In this document: positions 46,651 through 58,859 of the stretch, piece by piece
Layout: every line of letters starts with the position of its first letter
Position numbering within the stretch: position 1 is the first letter of the stretch
Assembly: GCF_033958435.1 (NCBI RefSeq)
Contig: NC_134137.1
Span: forward strand, 320,663,501 to 320,727,500
Direction: 5' to 3'
Origin: Carettochelys insculpta
Taxonomy: Eukaryota > Chordata > Testudines > Carettochelyidae
DNA length: 64,000 nt
Translations under genes and position numbers: made by a program
Notes under the pieces: generated by a model
What the model saw: the letters and a program-made list of their open reading frames with translations, nothing else
What the model was told of the DNA's origin: nothing
The model's database searches: none

Positions 46651-48433
46651 AATATAGTTTTTAAACATTAAAAATGTGATCTAAAATAACGTGAATGTTT
46701 CATTCATTCTTTCAAGTGGACAGGTATGTGTTTGTTACGCCCTGTTAAACATCACGTGCTAGTAGCTCCTACTGATGTTGAACAGTGCCTATGCAAGTAA
46801 TCACACTGAACTCAAGGCTTGCAGCCAGAGGTACTAGACAGTCAGGAAGTGGATGGCTCAAGGAATTGATAAGGGTCAGAGTTAGGAACAGGTACTAGAT
46901 ACAAATGTGATCGAGCATGAAAATTAGTTTCATGACCCTTGTTGAGTACTGTCCCTGAGAAGGGGAGAGGAGGGCAGATTAGAATGCCCACTAATAGCAC
47001 TATTCCTACACAGCACATTGGGCAGCTCCGCACATGCAACTGACGCTATTTAAAGAGCACATGCAAGTGTGGTAATGGTGAACGAATAGAAGTGTGTTTT
47101 GTGTATGTGCATCTAAAGAGATCCTTCGTACACTCTCACCATTGTGATTATGTCTGATACAATGGTAGCCGAGGAAAAGCTCAAGAACAGCTGCTAACAG
47201 ATGCAAATTCTGGTCTCAGTTACACTGATGTCACAGAGTAACTTGATTGAGGCCTTTCGTATGTACTGACTGTCTGTAGCCCCCATTTTCCATGAGTAGC
47301 CAATAGAATGACCACCAGTAGGAAATCTCCGTTTCTCAGCACGAACAGATTTCTGTCCTACCCAGATTTCAAACCAGGTCAAAAGCAAAGAGTATTGGTC
47401 CTGGACCACAGTAAAAGCAGCAGAATACAGATGTCAGCCCTTTGGAAGAACACATATTTTTGAAACTGTAATCAAAGTTTGTAATTTATTGTGATGTAAA
47501 AAAGTTATATGTTCACCAGCTTTTGCAGAGCACTGAGTTTTTATAGGTCCATATACCCAAAGGTTCCCAGTAATATTTTGCACTAAGGTTGATGATCCTA
47601 TTAAATCTCCCTTATTGTACATAGATAATTTGAAGAAAATTCTAAATGCTGAGGAAATAGCTTCACAGGCATAATGAGGAATTACCAGTGTGTCTCAAAA
47701 TTAGATCATCATGAAAGGAAAACAAGCATCAGTCTGTCATTCTTGTATTCAGTGGCATTTAGGCAGTGGGAGCCGTTTCCTTTTGTTACTGCTGGCAGCT
47801 TGCTGGCAGCACTTACAAAAGGCAGCGTGGCCCTGATGCAAATTGATAAACAATCTTGTTGATCAACAAGCACAGGAACTTCAAGCCTAACCCATTTTTG
47901 TTAAATTTTGACTACTGTAACGAAAGAAGTGGCACCTTTCTGGTATGAACAGAAATGGGTCACTGGGGCTCTTCACTTCACCTAGGCAGATTATTTCAAT
48001 TAGAATCCACAATCATCACAGTTCATGCAAGAAGGCGCAGGAATATGGACACTGAGAAGCAATCATTTGTCATAACCTTCTGGCGACAATGACAATCAGA
48101 CTTTGTTCCTGGAAAAACCTTAGCAGTTAAGGCTGTTTGAGGTTTTAGTTTCACTGCAGCATTGCTATTACTCAGAGAAGAAAGTTACCACATTTGTGTG
48201 GGAGCCAAAAACCTAAAGTAACATTTTAAAAGCTGTTTGTTATAGAGAGGGCAATCCATTGATTCTCCTCAATGTCAAACAGCACAAAACAGGTTAAAAG
48301 CTGCCTTACAGGGACATGTAAGCATAGCCCTGGTGTGAAAGAATCGTTGGACAGCATCTAGCTGATGTGGAGTTACCTACACCACCAGTCCACCTTCCTA
48401 TTGTGCAGTGTCCCAGCTTAATGGTGCCCATGC
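46651..48433. other. Intergenic, no recognised feature
   Basis: Neither strand shows a credible gene. Small ORFs (46842-47039 and 47006-47206 on minus, 47674-47862 on plus) have no family motifs or splice signals. Confidence 0.4.
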
Positions 48434-48436
48434 TAA

Positions 48437-48695
48437 GAGTATATCTACACTTACAATACTACAGCAGGCGGCTGCACTGTTGTAGCACTTCAGAGTAGAC
48501 ACTAGTAAGACTGACAGGAGGGGCTCTCCTCTCAGCTTAGATTATCCATCTCCCCAAGAGGAAGTAGCTAAACTGATGGGAAAATTGTAGACCGGGGATT
48601 TTGGTTGGCTTACCTACGCCATTCGGAAGTGTGGCTTTTTCTCACCTCTGACAGACATAGTTAAGATGACCTAATTTTCTGTTGTAGCTCAGGCC
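48437..48695. mobile_element. 259-bp MITE with TAA duplication
   Basis: Starts GAGTATATCTACACTTACAA and ends GTTGTAGCTCAGGCC. It is flanked on both sides by TAA (48434-48436 and 48696-48698). The ends are diverged inverted repeats of the same GTCTACAC kind. Non-coding. Confidence 0.65.
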
Positions 48696-50589
48696 TAAGT
48701 CACAGCAACACCATCTCTCTGTTTCACCTCTCCTCCACCACACTGAGCAACTATCCAGTAGCAACTCTGCACAACTACGGAGATGTCCCAAAGGGATGGC
48801 CAAATCTAGCTGGGCAACAAAATTACAGTACTAGTTGTCTGGAACCAAAAGGCACCAGACAAACATTAGATACATGTAGAACAGGAAGACTTTGCTGCTG
48901 TGGATTCTTTAATCGTTCTATGCAAAACATTAAACCTCTTCAAACATGTACACACCCTTGTGTTGGGTCAGTGCTCTCTGTATGGGATACAGAGACTCAG
49001 TCCTGTCCACCACAGTTAGAAATAACCTGCACTTCCCTTCGGGCAATTTGGACACCAGCCAAACTCAGGACAGGGCTATAGGTGTCTTATGAAACAGTTC
49101 AGACCTAGTAAATGAAACTGTTCCAAACAGAACTAGAAAACAGCTTTGGCCATAATGTTTTTCTTTATACTTTACCAACCGTTGTGAATACACTGTGGTT
49201 AGCGCAATCCAACAATATTCACTGAAACAGCCACAGAGAAATTGACATTACACCACACAGTGCCAAGGAGACGCCTTGAAGCACTGAGGGATTCACACAG
49301 AGGAAGGCCAGACAGTGACTCTGCCACCACCCTGCCTTGGTGATCCCAATGAGAAGCTATGACCCTCCTCTGAGCTCCATGAAAGGTCCATGCACAGAGA
49401 TACCGAGCCTCTGCACAACTCAGCTGCCCTTCCAGGTCAGAACTGTGATTTGTGGGGCATGCAAAGATTTTAGTGGCTTTGTGCCATTGAAACATCCCAC
49501 CTAGCAAATTTCCTGTCTTGGAGGCCGTCTGTGTCCAGCAGAAACCATTTTCTGTGAATCTAGCCTTGTAACTGTAAACCCATTAGCTAAGCCCGTGCTT
49601 ATATAACATGTAGTGTTTTGAAGGCGCATGAACTAACCGTGTAGCTAATGAGGCGGCTGGTTGGAGTCCTGGATAATTTGAAGCGTGGGAAAATGATCCA
49701 GTAACAGCTTGGCCTGAGGCAACTAACTTATTTCCAGTAGGACACTGAAACAGCCATCAGCTAGTTAGAGCTTTCAGCCCTCACTGACATGCACCAGACA
49801 TAAACTAGTGACTCAGCACTAAAATGCTAGTACCAGTTAGCAGCCACCAGAGCCATCCTCAGGCATATGCAGCTGCAGAGAGCACCATGCTGAAGATGTT
49901 TAGGGATACCCTCCTCCCCATTCCTCTGGTAGCCTCCCACTCCACGCCTCAGCAAGGCCCCCTGCTGGCTACACCCAGACCCTGCTCACCTGGTGGCTTG
50001 TGAGCATGGGTCGGAGGACGCCAGAGGCAGAGGGGGCAGCCACACAGCCGGCCGCCTGAGAGAAGTGCTGGTTTCCCTTTCAGAGTGCCATTTCTCTCTC
50101 TGTCCGGCAGTGTAGCTGCCTCTGTTCCCCTGGCGTCCTCCAGCCTGTGCTTGTGCCTGCTTTCTGCTGCCCTAAGACTGCAGGTTAGCATCCCTCCCTG
50201 GCCTGCTCCAGGGTTGCAAACTCTCCTGAACCAGATGGACCGGATGCCACTGCAGAAAACTGCATCCGGTCTGGGAGAGTTGGTAGTCCCCTGCCCCTGC
50301 AGTGCCCTCTATGGACTAGCATTCCCCTTGCAGGACATGTGTATGTGTGTTAGTGCTGGTTTGTGTAGCTCCAAGCCCTGAAATTATTAGGGGAAAGCAC
50401 TAGGTAGCACCGCAAACTTTCAAATACAAGAAGGGAAACACAGATCTAGGGAAAAGCCCAGGGGCCAGATCCTCAGATGGTGCCTCAGACAAGCATAGAT
50501 CTGTTGAATAACTTTATTCCTGTTACCTGAGGAGCAGGCCTAATGTGTTTGAAATGAGGCAGCTGACCGACTCATGATTTCCTTGGTGA
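48696..50589. other. Intergenic, no recognised gene
   Basis: A 102-codon minus-strand ORF (49507-49199) and an 80-codon one (50191-49949) are open but unrecognised. The part from 49900 to 50420 is GC-rich and may be an old repeat. I see no promoter or splice evidence. Confidence 0.35.
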
Positions 50590-50909
50590 ATTATTTTGAA
50601 GAAAGTATTCGTAGAGTGATTGCTCATGTGCATTCTAATGCAGATGTGTGCACATGTGCAGGCCCAGGTGCTGGAAGTCTTTTTCCCCTAGCCAGCAGCC
50701 TTTGGGTCAGAGCGGTGCCCCTGGAGTGGTGCCAAAATGGCACCCAATGTAGGCAGCACCCACACTGCCCCCCACTCAGTTCCTTCTTGCTGCTGCGCTA
50801 GTTGCTGGAACTCCCCTTCACTGGTGGGAGCACTCTTATCCTAGGCTAGTAGCTTTAGTTCTTATCTGGAGATAGTTTAATTAGCTGTTAATAGTTAAAG
50901 TGGAGATAC

Positions 50910-51100
50910 ACATCTCATAGAGCTGGACAAGACCTCCAGAGGTCATTGAGTCCAGTCTCTTGCCCTTTTGACAGGACTAAGCACTGCCCCTTTTTTTTTT
51001 TTTAAATCTATTGGCCCCAAATGGCCCTCTCAAAGATTGAGCTCACAGCCGTGGGTTTAGCAGTCCAATATGCAAACCACTGAGCTATCCCTCTCCCCTT
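50910..51100 (-). repeat. tRNA-derived SINE with CR1-like tail (Cry type), nested in the DIRS element
   Basis: Minus strand: GGAGAGGGATAGCTCAGTGG, box B-like GGCTGTGAGCTCAAT, an A-rich stretch, then GACCTCTGGAGGTCTTGTCC and the tail. It has the best-preserved head of the three copies. Confidence 0.85.
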
Positions 51101-51179
51101 CAATAGTCTAATTGTTAGAGTAGTTTGTGGGGCCGGAGTAGGGAGGCTGGTTCCCCCTTCTCGCAGCCTCAGCGCTGGG

Positions 51180-52710
51180 GCATGCCGAATTCACCTGTGA
51201 AGATTGCGGCAAGCACATGCCAAAAAGTGACCTGCATTCTGCCTGATTAAAGCGTTTAGGCAAGAGCCAGCAATGGGATTGCTGTCCTATCTGTAGGATG
51301 TTTAAACCCAGGACCTTAAAGGACAGGGTGCAGCACCTTAAGTTCCTTCTGATGGAGACAGCTCTCCAGCTGAAGAAGTCCCCATCTGTCAGGCTGAGCA
51401 CAGCATCTTCAGTGCAGAGAGTGCCAGCACTGAGCTCAACTGCAGCACTGGCAAAGGAGAAGGGAGCCTGGTGCCATGATGAAGGGCCAGCATCTCACCC
51501 TTCTAGGAGATATAAGTCTCAGCCCCTGGTGCCTCCCAAAAAGGAGAGACACTACAGTGGCTGCTCCCCCATGGCATCAAAGTAGAGGGAGGTGCCCAAG
51601 GCACCGTTGGCTGAGCCATGCCGTGGGCTTGCCTCAGAGGACCAAGCGTAGACACCAGTCCAGAGACCCAGTCCCTGTTTACCGGAGATGCCATCGATGC
51701 CTGGGGCGTTCAGAGCAGCACAGAGCCTGCTCTGGATCATGGTGCCCTTCTTGCCACTGCCCAAATCTACGCCCCCAAGGCAGGTGCTGAGTCATCCTCC
51801 GTTGAGGGGCAAGCTGGCTATGACGCCACAACCACCTTCGCCCTCAGCCCCAGCAGTGACTTCAGTGCCAGTGCAGGTGCCACCTCAGTCACTGCCAACG
51901 CGGGTACCTTTAGGTCAGGCGCCACCTTGGTCTTTGGTGTCAGAGGTGTCCAAGTCAAAGTCCAACTCCTACTTCTCCACCTTGGGCAGGAGTAGGAGTA
52001 CTCGATCTTCCTCCCAGCAGAGTCGGCATTAGGCAGAAGGACAGTGGCTGCCGAACTGGCAGAAGGCTCCACAATGGCCCTTTTGGATCCTGTGGGCATT
52101 TCTTGAGTTCCTGGGGCATTTTATTCACTCACAGTCCCAGGCCCCATCACAGCTGGTGGCGTCGGGAGCTCCCCCAATACTGTTCTCAGCCCCATCAGCT
52201 TCACTAGGAGCACCACCACAAGATACATCACTGGAGCAGTCACTCTCCACGGAGTGGTCCTTGTTGGTGCCATCAGTCTCCTTGGCACTAGTCCCCTTGG
52301 GGCTGAAGCTGGCATTGGCTCCAGTGGTTTTACCTCCTCCTCCTCTGGTGCCATCCTTTGCAGTGCTATCCATGCTGGCACCTACAGGGCCTGGCAGGCT
52401 CCAGGAGCCATCAGCATTGGCAGCTTGTATGGCTCCTCTTTCAGCGGTGCAGTCCTAACCACTACCCCCAGTGGGCTCAACAATGCAAGCATCACAGCTG
52501 TTGCCACCACACCTAGGCGGCAGCACATCAGACCCATCAGTGGCCATGAATGCAGGTTGCCCATTGCAGGCAGGAACCTTCTCCTCTTCCTCCCTAGATG
52601 AAGCAGTCACTGCCTCTTCTGCATCCCCAGTTCTGGAGGATGGTTGGGCACCCCAACAGCTGCTCTGCTGGGTCGTCCAGGGCTTGCGGGTGCAGGCAGA
52701 GGTGTAAGAC
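51180..52710 (+). pseudogene. DIRS gag-like region
   Basis: The start keeps a Cys-rich phrase (FTCEDCGKHMP at about 51190 and CPICRMFKPRTLKDRVQHLK at 51283-51342). It is followed by a long Ala/Ser/Pro/Thr-rich stretch spread over all three frames. The many long overlapping ORFs on both strands here (51298-52601) reflect this composition and are not separate genes. Confidence 0.5.
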
Positions 52711-52719
52711 AAGGCCAAC

Positions 52720-53270
52720 TTGGCGATGGATATTTTGTCCTCATCGGGTCCCACTGGAGTGGCCTTGTCTCTCATAAGGAAGTGTACTTTCATATTGCAA
52801 TTTTTCCTCCTCACAGGAGGTTCCTCAGGTTTGTAGAGAATGGAGGACACTCTCAGTTCACAGTCCTTCCATCCAGCTTGTCGACAGCTCCAAGGGTCTT
52901 CACCAAGTGCAAGGTAGTGTTTGCAGCCTTCCTCCGCAGGCATGGAGTCCAGTTGTTTCCCATACCTGGATGACTGGCTGGTCAAAGGGAGCTTACAGGC
53001 CCAAGCTCACCAACACGTGAAGTTTACCCATCAAACTTTCAACAGTCTCAGCCTTCTGGTAAACGAGGCAAAGTCGACACTTGTCCCCACACAAAGAATA
53101 GAGTTTGTGGGAGCTGCTCTGGACTCAATGTTTGCCAAGGCCTCCCAGTCACAGAGTGAGTTCCAGGCCATGGCCAGGATAATGAACAACTTCATCAAGA
53201 TCCCCACTACGATGGCCAGGTGTTGAATGAAGCTTCTGGGACATATGGCAGCTTGTATGTTTCTGGTGCA
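52720..53270 (+). pseudogene. DIRS reverse transcriptase, partial and frameshifted
   Basis: RRFLRFVENGGHSQFTVLPS (52818-52877) leads to AAFLRRHGVQLFPIPG in one frame. The catalytic strand YLDDWLVKGSLQAQAHQHVK continues in another (52960-53020), followed by LLVNEAKSTLVPTQRIEFVG (53060-53115). The YLDD box is intact. The N-terminal RT motifs are largely missing. Confidence 0.8.
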
Positions 53271-53880
53271 ACACACCAGACTTCAACTGCGTCCCTTCCA
53301 GTTATGGCTCGCTTCGGTATACCACCCTGTCAGGGGTGACATAGACAAATTAGTGACATTGCCACGGCAGGTACTGCTGGCCCTGCATTGGTGGCTAGAT
53401 GCTCAGACCATCTGTGTGGGGGTACCCTTCAAGCCTCCCCAAACTTCCTAGTCCCTGGTAACCAATGCATCAGACTTGGGCGTGTGGGGGACACATCTGG
53501 TGGAGTGCCAGACTCAGGCTTTATGGGGCACATCAGACCTCGAGCTTCCACATCAATGTGAGGGGGCTCAGGTGATCAGGCTGGTGTGCAAAGTGTTCGG
53601 GGATAACTTACCTGATAACTGCATGTCAGTGAGTACAGACAATGGACCAGCAATGTATTATATCAACAGTCGGGGAAGGGGTTACACCCTTCTCTCCCCT
53701 GTGTCACGAGGCTCTCAGGCTGTGGGAGTTTTGCATTCGGCACCAAATTCTCCTGCAGGCCCTCTAATTACCTGGGGTCCACAATACCATAGTAGACTTC
53801 CCCAGCAGGTGCTTCAGGACCCATCCACCTCGATGTTCTGCAATCAATGTTTTGAGTTTGGAGCTATCCCCAGATAGACC
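53271..53880 (+). pseudogene. DIRS RNase H-like region
   Basis: Frame fragments TNASDLGVWGTHL (about 53461-53500), LELPHQCEGAQVIRLVCKVF (53541-53600) and VSTDNGPAMYYINSRG (53630-53676) follow the order of DIRS RNase H. A frame change follows the last motif. Confidence 0.7.
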
Positions 53881-54089
53881 TGTTTGCCATGCACCTCAAC
53901 CTGAAGTGTCAAATGATTTGCTCTTACCGGAGTGGAGTCCAGGGTCCTGGGCAGACATGTTCAGCATATCTTGTGTAGGTCCCCTGCTATGTGCATTCCC
54001 TCTGGTTCCCCTCGTCCACAGGATCCTCCTCAAAATTTGAGCAGACTGGGCCTTGGTAATCCTGGTGGCTCTGGTGTGGGCCAGGCACC

Positions 54090-55280
54090 TTGGTACTTGG
54101 GTTTGTTGGAACTGTTGGTGCACAATCCAATCATGCTCCCATTATTCCCGGCCTTGTTGACACAGGAGGAGGGGCGGGTTCAGCACCCCAACCTCCTGTC
54201 CCTTCACCTCACAGCATGGAAGCTTCAAGGCTGAGCGCCATGGAATTTTCTTGCTCAGACCCCGTGAGGGAAGTACTGTTAAACAGTAGAAAACCTTCCA
54301 TGAGGGCCACCTACTTGGCAAAGTGGAAAAGGTTTGCCATTTGGATGTCCCAGAAGGAGTTATCTCCCTTGCAGGGCACAATCCCCTCGATTTTGAATTA
54401 TTTGTGGCATCTGAGTCAGGCGGGACTGTCCCTATCCTCCATTAAAGTTCACTTGGCGGCCATTTCAGCTTTTCATCCTGACCCAGGCTTTTTGTCGGTG
54501 TTCACAGACCCGGTGGTCAAGAAATTCGTGAAAGGTCTGGAAAGGATTAGACCACACATACTGGACCACTTACCCTCACGGGACCTTAATTCGGTATTGG
54601 CTAAGCTTATGGGAGCCCCTTTTGAACCCCTTGCTTCTTGTTCCCTGCTGTTTCTAAGTTACAAAACAGCCAGAAGGGATGTCTGAACTGAGGGCTCGCA
54701 CAGTGGATCCACTCTATGCGGTGTTCCATAAGGACAAGGTTAGATTGAGACCCCACCCGGGTTTCCTGCCAAAGGTGGTCTCTTTCCATGTCAATCAGGA
54801 TATTTCATTACCTGTGTTTTATCCTAAACCTCATGCTCCCCCAAGAGAGCAGAGTTTACATGCATTAGACATCCATAGAGCTTTAGCTTTCCATATAGAC
54901 AGGACAAAATCTTTTTCGAAAGTCACAACAGCTCTTTGTTGCAGTGGCAGATGGAATGAAGGGCCTCCTGGTTTCCTCTCAGAGGACTTCCAGGGCTTTG
55001 TATTAGGGAGTGCTACAAGTTAGCTGGGAGTCCCCCTCCTCTGATCAGGGCACTCTCTGTTAGGGCACAAGTGTCCTCCACAGCATTCCTAGCCCATATC
55101 CCTATTAGGAAATCTGTAGGGCAGCCACCTGGTCTCCCATACATACTTCTGTGGCCCATTACACAACCATACAGCATGCTAGGGCGCTGCAGTGGGCAGG
55201 GCTGTACTACAATCATTCTGGGGCTCCAACCCTACCTCCTAATGTCAGCTTGCATTCTCCCACGTTGGCATGCACGTGAG
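54090..55280 (+). pseudogene. DIRS tyrosine recombinase, frameshifted
   Basis: The SAM-like N-terminal half is open at 54229-54686 (SRKPSMRATYLAKWKRFAIW, then SQAGLSLSSIKVHLAAISAF). The following catalytic part is spread over two more frames (54679-55023 and about 55060-55280, with VSSTAFLAHIPIRKSVGQPP). It replaces the DDE integrase used by LTR retrotransposons. Confidence 0.75.
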
Positions 55281-55726
55281 CAGTCACTCAAAGAGGAAAA
55301 GACAGTTACTTAACTCCAAACGTGGTGTTCCTCGAGATGTGTTGCACACGTCCATTCCAAAATCCTCCTGCCTTTCCCCACTGTGGGAGTACCTTGCAAG
55401 AAGGAACTGAGTAGTGGCTGGGGGGGAGTGTTGGGGCAGGCGGTGCCTATATTGGTCGCCATTTCAGTGCCACTCCAGGGGATGCCGTACTTATTCGATG
55501 GCTCCGAGCTAGGGAAAAAGGACTTCTGGCAACTGAGCATGTTTGTGTGTGCACAGACACGTTGGAACGGACATGAGCAGCACTTCTTGAAGAACACCAG
55601 CTACAGAAGTAGGTAACTGTCTTCTTTCGACTCTTGCTTATTTTATCATTGTTAGAAGATCTGTACCTCACTGGTGCAAGCCTTTGGAAGACAAGAAAAA
55701 TGAGCTAAGGTGTCTTTGCAAGAGAC

Positions 55727-55797
55727 ATGGAGAATCCAGAAGCAAGCAGAGACATAAAAAGCAGTGAAGGGGAAGGGTATTTTAGGATGGAAAACAG
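55727..55797 (+). CDS. Weak candidate first coding exon, unrecognised
   Basis: The ATG at 55727 has G at -3 and G at +4. It opens 23 codons (MENPEASRDIKSSEGEGYFR then MEN) and reaches a good donor AACAG|GTAAGG at 55798, leaving phase 2. It sits just past the DIRS element. No family is recognised. A short open frame ending at a donor is common by chance, so this is only a lead. Confidence 0.15.
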
Positions 55798-58047
55798 GTA
55801 AGGAAAAAAACAGTGCTGCTTTGTGGTTATAGCAACCAAAAAAATTACACAGTAGTTCTGGGTAGCTAATGTCTACTTACTATCAAAGTTCAGAGTGGGG
55901 GAAATAAAATAAGTCAAGCCCAGGTAAGTAGTAACAAGTAGTTAGTGATGGCTATTTAGGGGCTGGTGTGAAAAAGGCTGGTGACCTTAATTTAATATGA
56001 CATGTCAGCAATATGAAAACTCCACCATAGCTGGCAGTCATTCCAGCAGGTTCAGAAGAGACACCAGGAAATGACTGATCATAAAGTTCCCCAGATCAGT
56101 ATTGCTAGACATGTGAAGGGGTGGTTTGACTATAGTAACATATGCTGCACCCAGTTACTCAAAACACCCCCTGAAGTGCATGAGAATTACAAGATGAGGC
56201 CTCATAGGTTTTTATGGTCTTCAGTCAGCATTATCTCGAGCATATCCCATGCTTCTAAGTGCCCTTCTTGTTGTCTCTGCTTCTTCCTTCCCTTTGATCT
56301 GTCAGGCAAAAATAACAACAAAACCCTCCATGTGACTTTCTCTTCCACGCTTGTTGTACATCTAATACCAGACACAAATTAACTGTCCTTCCTGAGATGA
56401 AAGGGCAATTCAAATATGTCAACGTGTTGGGGCTTTTGTCATAGGTGCCAGAATTTTTGCACTAAGCCAAGCCACACAAATTCACAGGGGGAACTGCAGT
56501 CAAATACACCAGGCTAGATAATGTAATGCTGCACCGGATGCCAGTAAAAGGAGGTCACACAAATAGTGTTTCCTACTTAGGTATCGCTTTATATCTGCAC
56601 ACTTTAGGCACTTACGTGTTACTTCACACAGTAAGCTTCTAAAGATAAACAGAAAAACTCTTTTCCAGTAATGAAGGTTTACAAGTGAGCTCTGGCTGAA
56701 TAACACATAGGATGCAGAAAAGTAGGCCAAAGAGAAGACAGATCTAGTAGAGATAAGCCTAGTTATTAGGCAGAGTAAAGATTTCAGGTAGGTCATAAAG
56801 TAACATATTAAAATATGGATCCTTCTACGAGTTGCATTTTTGTTTTTAGTAGAGCTGCTATCTATCCATCTTACGGTTTTATACTTCTGCCTATCACTGT
56901 ACTATGTGAGCACCTTCCTCACAAAATCAGTAGCAAGGCCTGGTGTCATGGAAATGTTAGGTTGAGTAAATTACTTTGCACGGATGTGAAAAATCCACAC
57001 CCTGAGTCAACGTAGTTAAGCCAGTCTAACTCCCAGTGTAGATTTTGTCACGAAAGACCTGGGCTTTTAAAGGGGATTGTCCCTTGATTTCCTTTGTGCC
57101 TTAGAAAGGCTGAGTGTAAGATATCTGCAACCCAAGCAAAATATGTAATGTGGAATGTTCCTATTACCGAATAAGCCAACAGCATTACACAGGCGCTTGC
57201 AGCTGATATTAAATGGTTATCTAATAATTTCTCTTCTCCCCCGAAAACTAACGTAAGTACGATCAAAGAGCTGCTCAGGCCAAGCTCTTACAAGTTTTCG
57301 GCAAATACAGGATATATTTTTGCTAATAAGAACAAGTTCTGCAGCAATTCTTGTTGTTTTATTCGTTCTACAAGAGGAACGGTGTCAAGGGCATTTCAAC
57401 TTCAGTCTGGCTACCCTTTTAAAAAAAATTGAAAAGAATAATTTGTAAATCAAGCAAAGCACCTGGAGTGAAACACCGGAATGGTCACAAATAGTAATAA
57501 AAGAGTAAAGGTGGTAGTTGTTACAAATCTAGCCTTAAAAGCCCCAGAAGCTGGCCTATACATCCTACTTGGTATATTGCCGTAAAAAATAGATAATTGG
57601 TATTGTGCAGAAGATTGGCAAAAAGTCTCCAAACAGCACAATGGTGTTTGGCCCTTTAAAATGGCTTTTTAGCCATGCTTCCTGCAGTCTGTTGTAACAT
57701 CAGCTTCTCACGGAAGCAGATGGTTCAGTGAGTATCAATTTACTATGCCTCTCTTGTGCAGAATTTTTGCACCTCCTTCTGTGCATTTTTAGTCAAAATT
57801 GAGACCATCTGGCCTTTTGTGAGATAGTTTATGAACAGGTGTATATTTACAGTAGCAGCTGACAAGAAATCAAAAGAAAGCACCTTAAAGGAAGCAGTTA
57901 AAAGTAGCAGGGTACGATAGGATTTGAAATTGTTTCCTGACTAGAGCACAGAGATGCACAATCAATAATTCAACAGTGACCGATTTCATGCAGCCTTCCT
58001 AACTGCACTCGTTCTGCTGTCTCTAAAAAGCATATGATGTCTAATCA
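55798..58047. other. Intergenic or intronic, mostly unique
   Basis: About 56975-57048 matches the end of an old TIR element (aaatccacaccctgagtcaa, then cccagtgtagat). The rest is AT-rich and unassigned. Confidence 0.4.
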
Positions 58048-58191
58048 ATGCTGGGAAGAAGAGCGTGGCTTGCAAGCATCGTGAGGGCATTTTCCCCAAT
58101 CAAACTGGAAGAACAGGCCCTTTCCGTGGCTCTGCCTGAAGTGAACTTGGCACAGATCATTGGCAAAGAATGGGACTTGGTAAAAGAAGGG
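58048..58191 (+). CDS. Candidate coding exon, unrecognised (possible mitochondrial-type N-terminus)
   Basis: From ATG 58048, 48 codons read MLGRRAWLASIVRAFSPIKL, EEQALSVALPEVNLAQIIGK, EWDLVKEG up to a donor GGG|GTAAGG at 58192, phase 0. An in-frame TAA lies two codons upstream, so coding must start here or just inside. The start context is weak (T at -3). The first 15 residues are basic and hydrophobic without acids, as in mitochondrial presequences. It joins in frame with 59524-59582. I recognise no family. Confidence 0.3.
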
Positions 58192-58523
58192 GTAAGGGAA
58201 AATGATGTTACTTCACTGTGACGAGGTCTGATCCATGGTGCCTCCTTCTGGCCCAAGGGGGCAATACTCCCCCAGTGGCAGTGTCTCAGTCAGCTGCCAC
58301 CTCCTGTGGGTCATGTACACACAAGAACCACGCCTTGTGAGGTATCACATTTTTTTTTAAAAGAAGAATATACAACTCAAAACAGGGTCAGAAGAGCTCA
58401 GCTCCACTCCGGTTTAAGCACATAAATAAAGGCAAGGTGGGCCCAGGTGCTCAACCTCCAGCAAAGCCCACCGGGGTATTTATGGTCAGATTTTTGAGAG
58501 ACCTCAGTGCCCAATCTAATGAG

Positions 58524-58763
58524 AACAACAAGAAGTCCTGTGGCACCTTACAGACTAGCAGATATTTTGGAGCATAAGCTTTTTTGGGAAAAGACCAGCT
58601 TCGTCGGATGCATGGGGGGGGGGTCCCCCACTCATGCATCTGATGAAGCGGGTCTTTGCCCACGAATGCTTATGCTCCAAAATATGTTAGTCTATAAGGC
58701 GCCACAGGACTTCCTGCTGTTCTCGAAGACACAGACTAACACGGCTGCCTCTCTGATACTTGT
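58524..58763 (+). mobile_element. 240-bp snap-back Penelope-tail element
   Basis: The right half (58634-58763) is the tail of a Penelope-like element (catctgatgaagcgggtctt, then gctccaaaatatgttagtct). The left half is its inverted copy (gactagcagatattttggag, then aagaccagcttcgtcggatg), with a G-run at the hinge. It is flanked by the perfect 12-bp repeat CAATCTAATGAG (58512-58523 and 58764-58775). Confidence 0.8.
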
Positions 58764-58859
58764 CAATCTAATGAGTGCTCTGGAAATTCTAGCCACACAT
58801 TTCGGTATCTACATAACAGTTCAGCACGTTTGAAAATATGGCCCTAATGCTACAGTCGG

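Larger units (their letters stand above)
50590..55625 (+). mobile_element. DIRS-like tyrosine-recombinase retrotransposon, decayed, with inverted terminal repeats
   Basis: The left end (about 50590-50830: tgctcatgtgcattc, gcccctggagtggtgcc, actcagttccttcttg) recurs as reverse complement at about 55400-55622. This gives the inverted terminal repeats typical of DIRS elements. Between them, in order, are a gag-like region, RT with YLDDWLV, an RNase H-like region and a tyrosine recombinase. Several stops and frame changes make it inactive. A SINE (50910-51100) is inserted in its 5' part. Confidence 0.85.

Noticed and set aside
49199..49507. 102-codon minus-strand ORF
   Set aside because: No recognisable domain, no splice or promoter signals, and no support beyond being open.
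51298..52601. Long ORFs on both strands rich in Ala, Ser, Pro and Thr
   Set aside because: They reflect the composition of the decayed DIRS gag region, and no independent gene motifs are seen.
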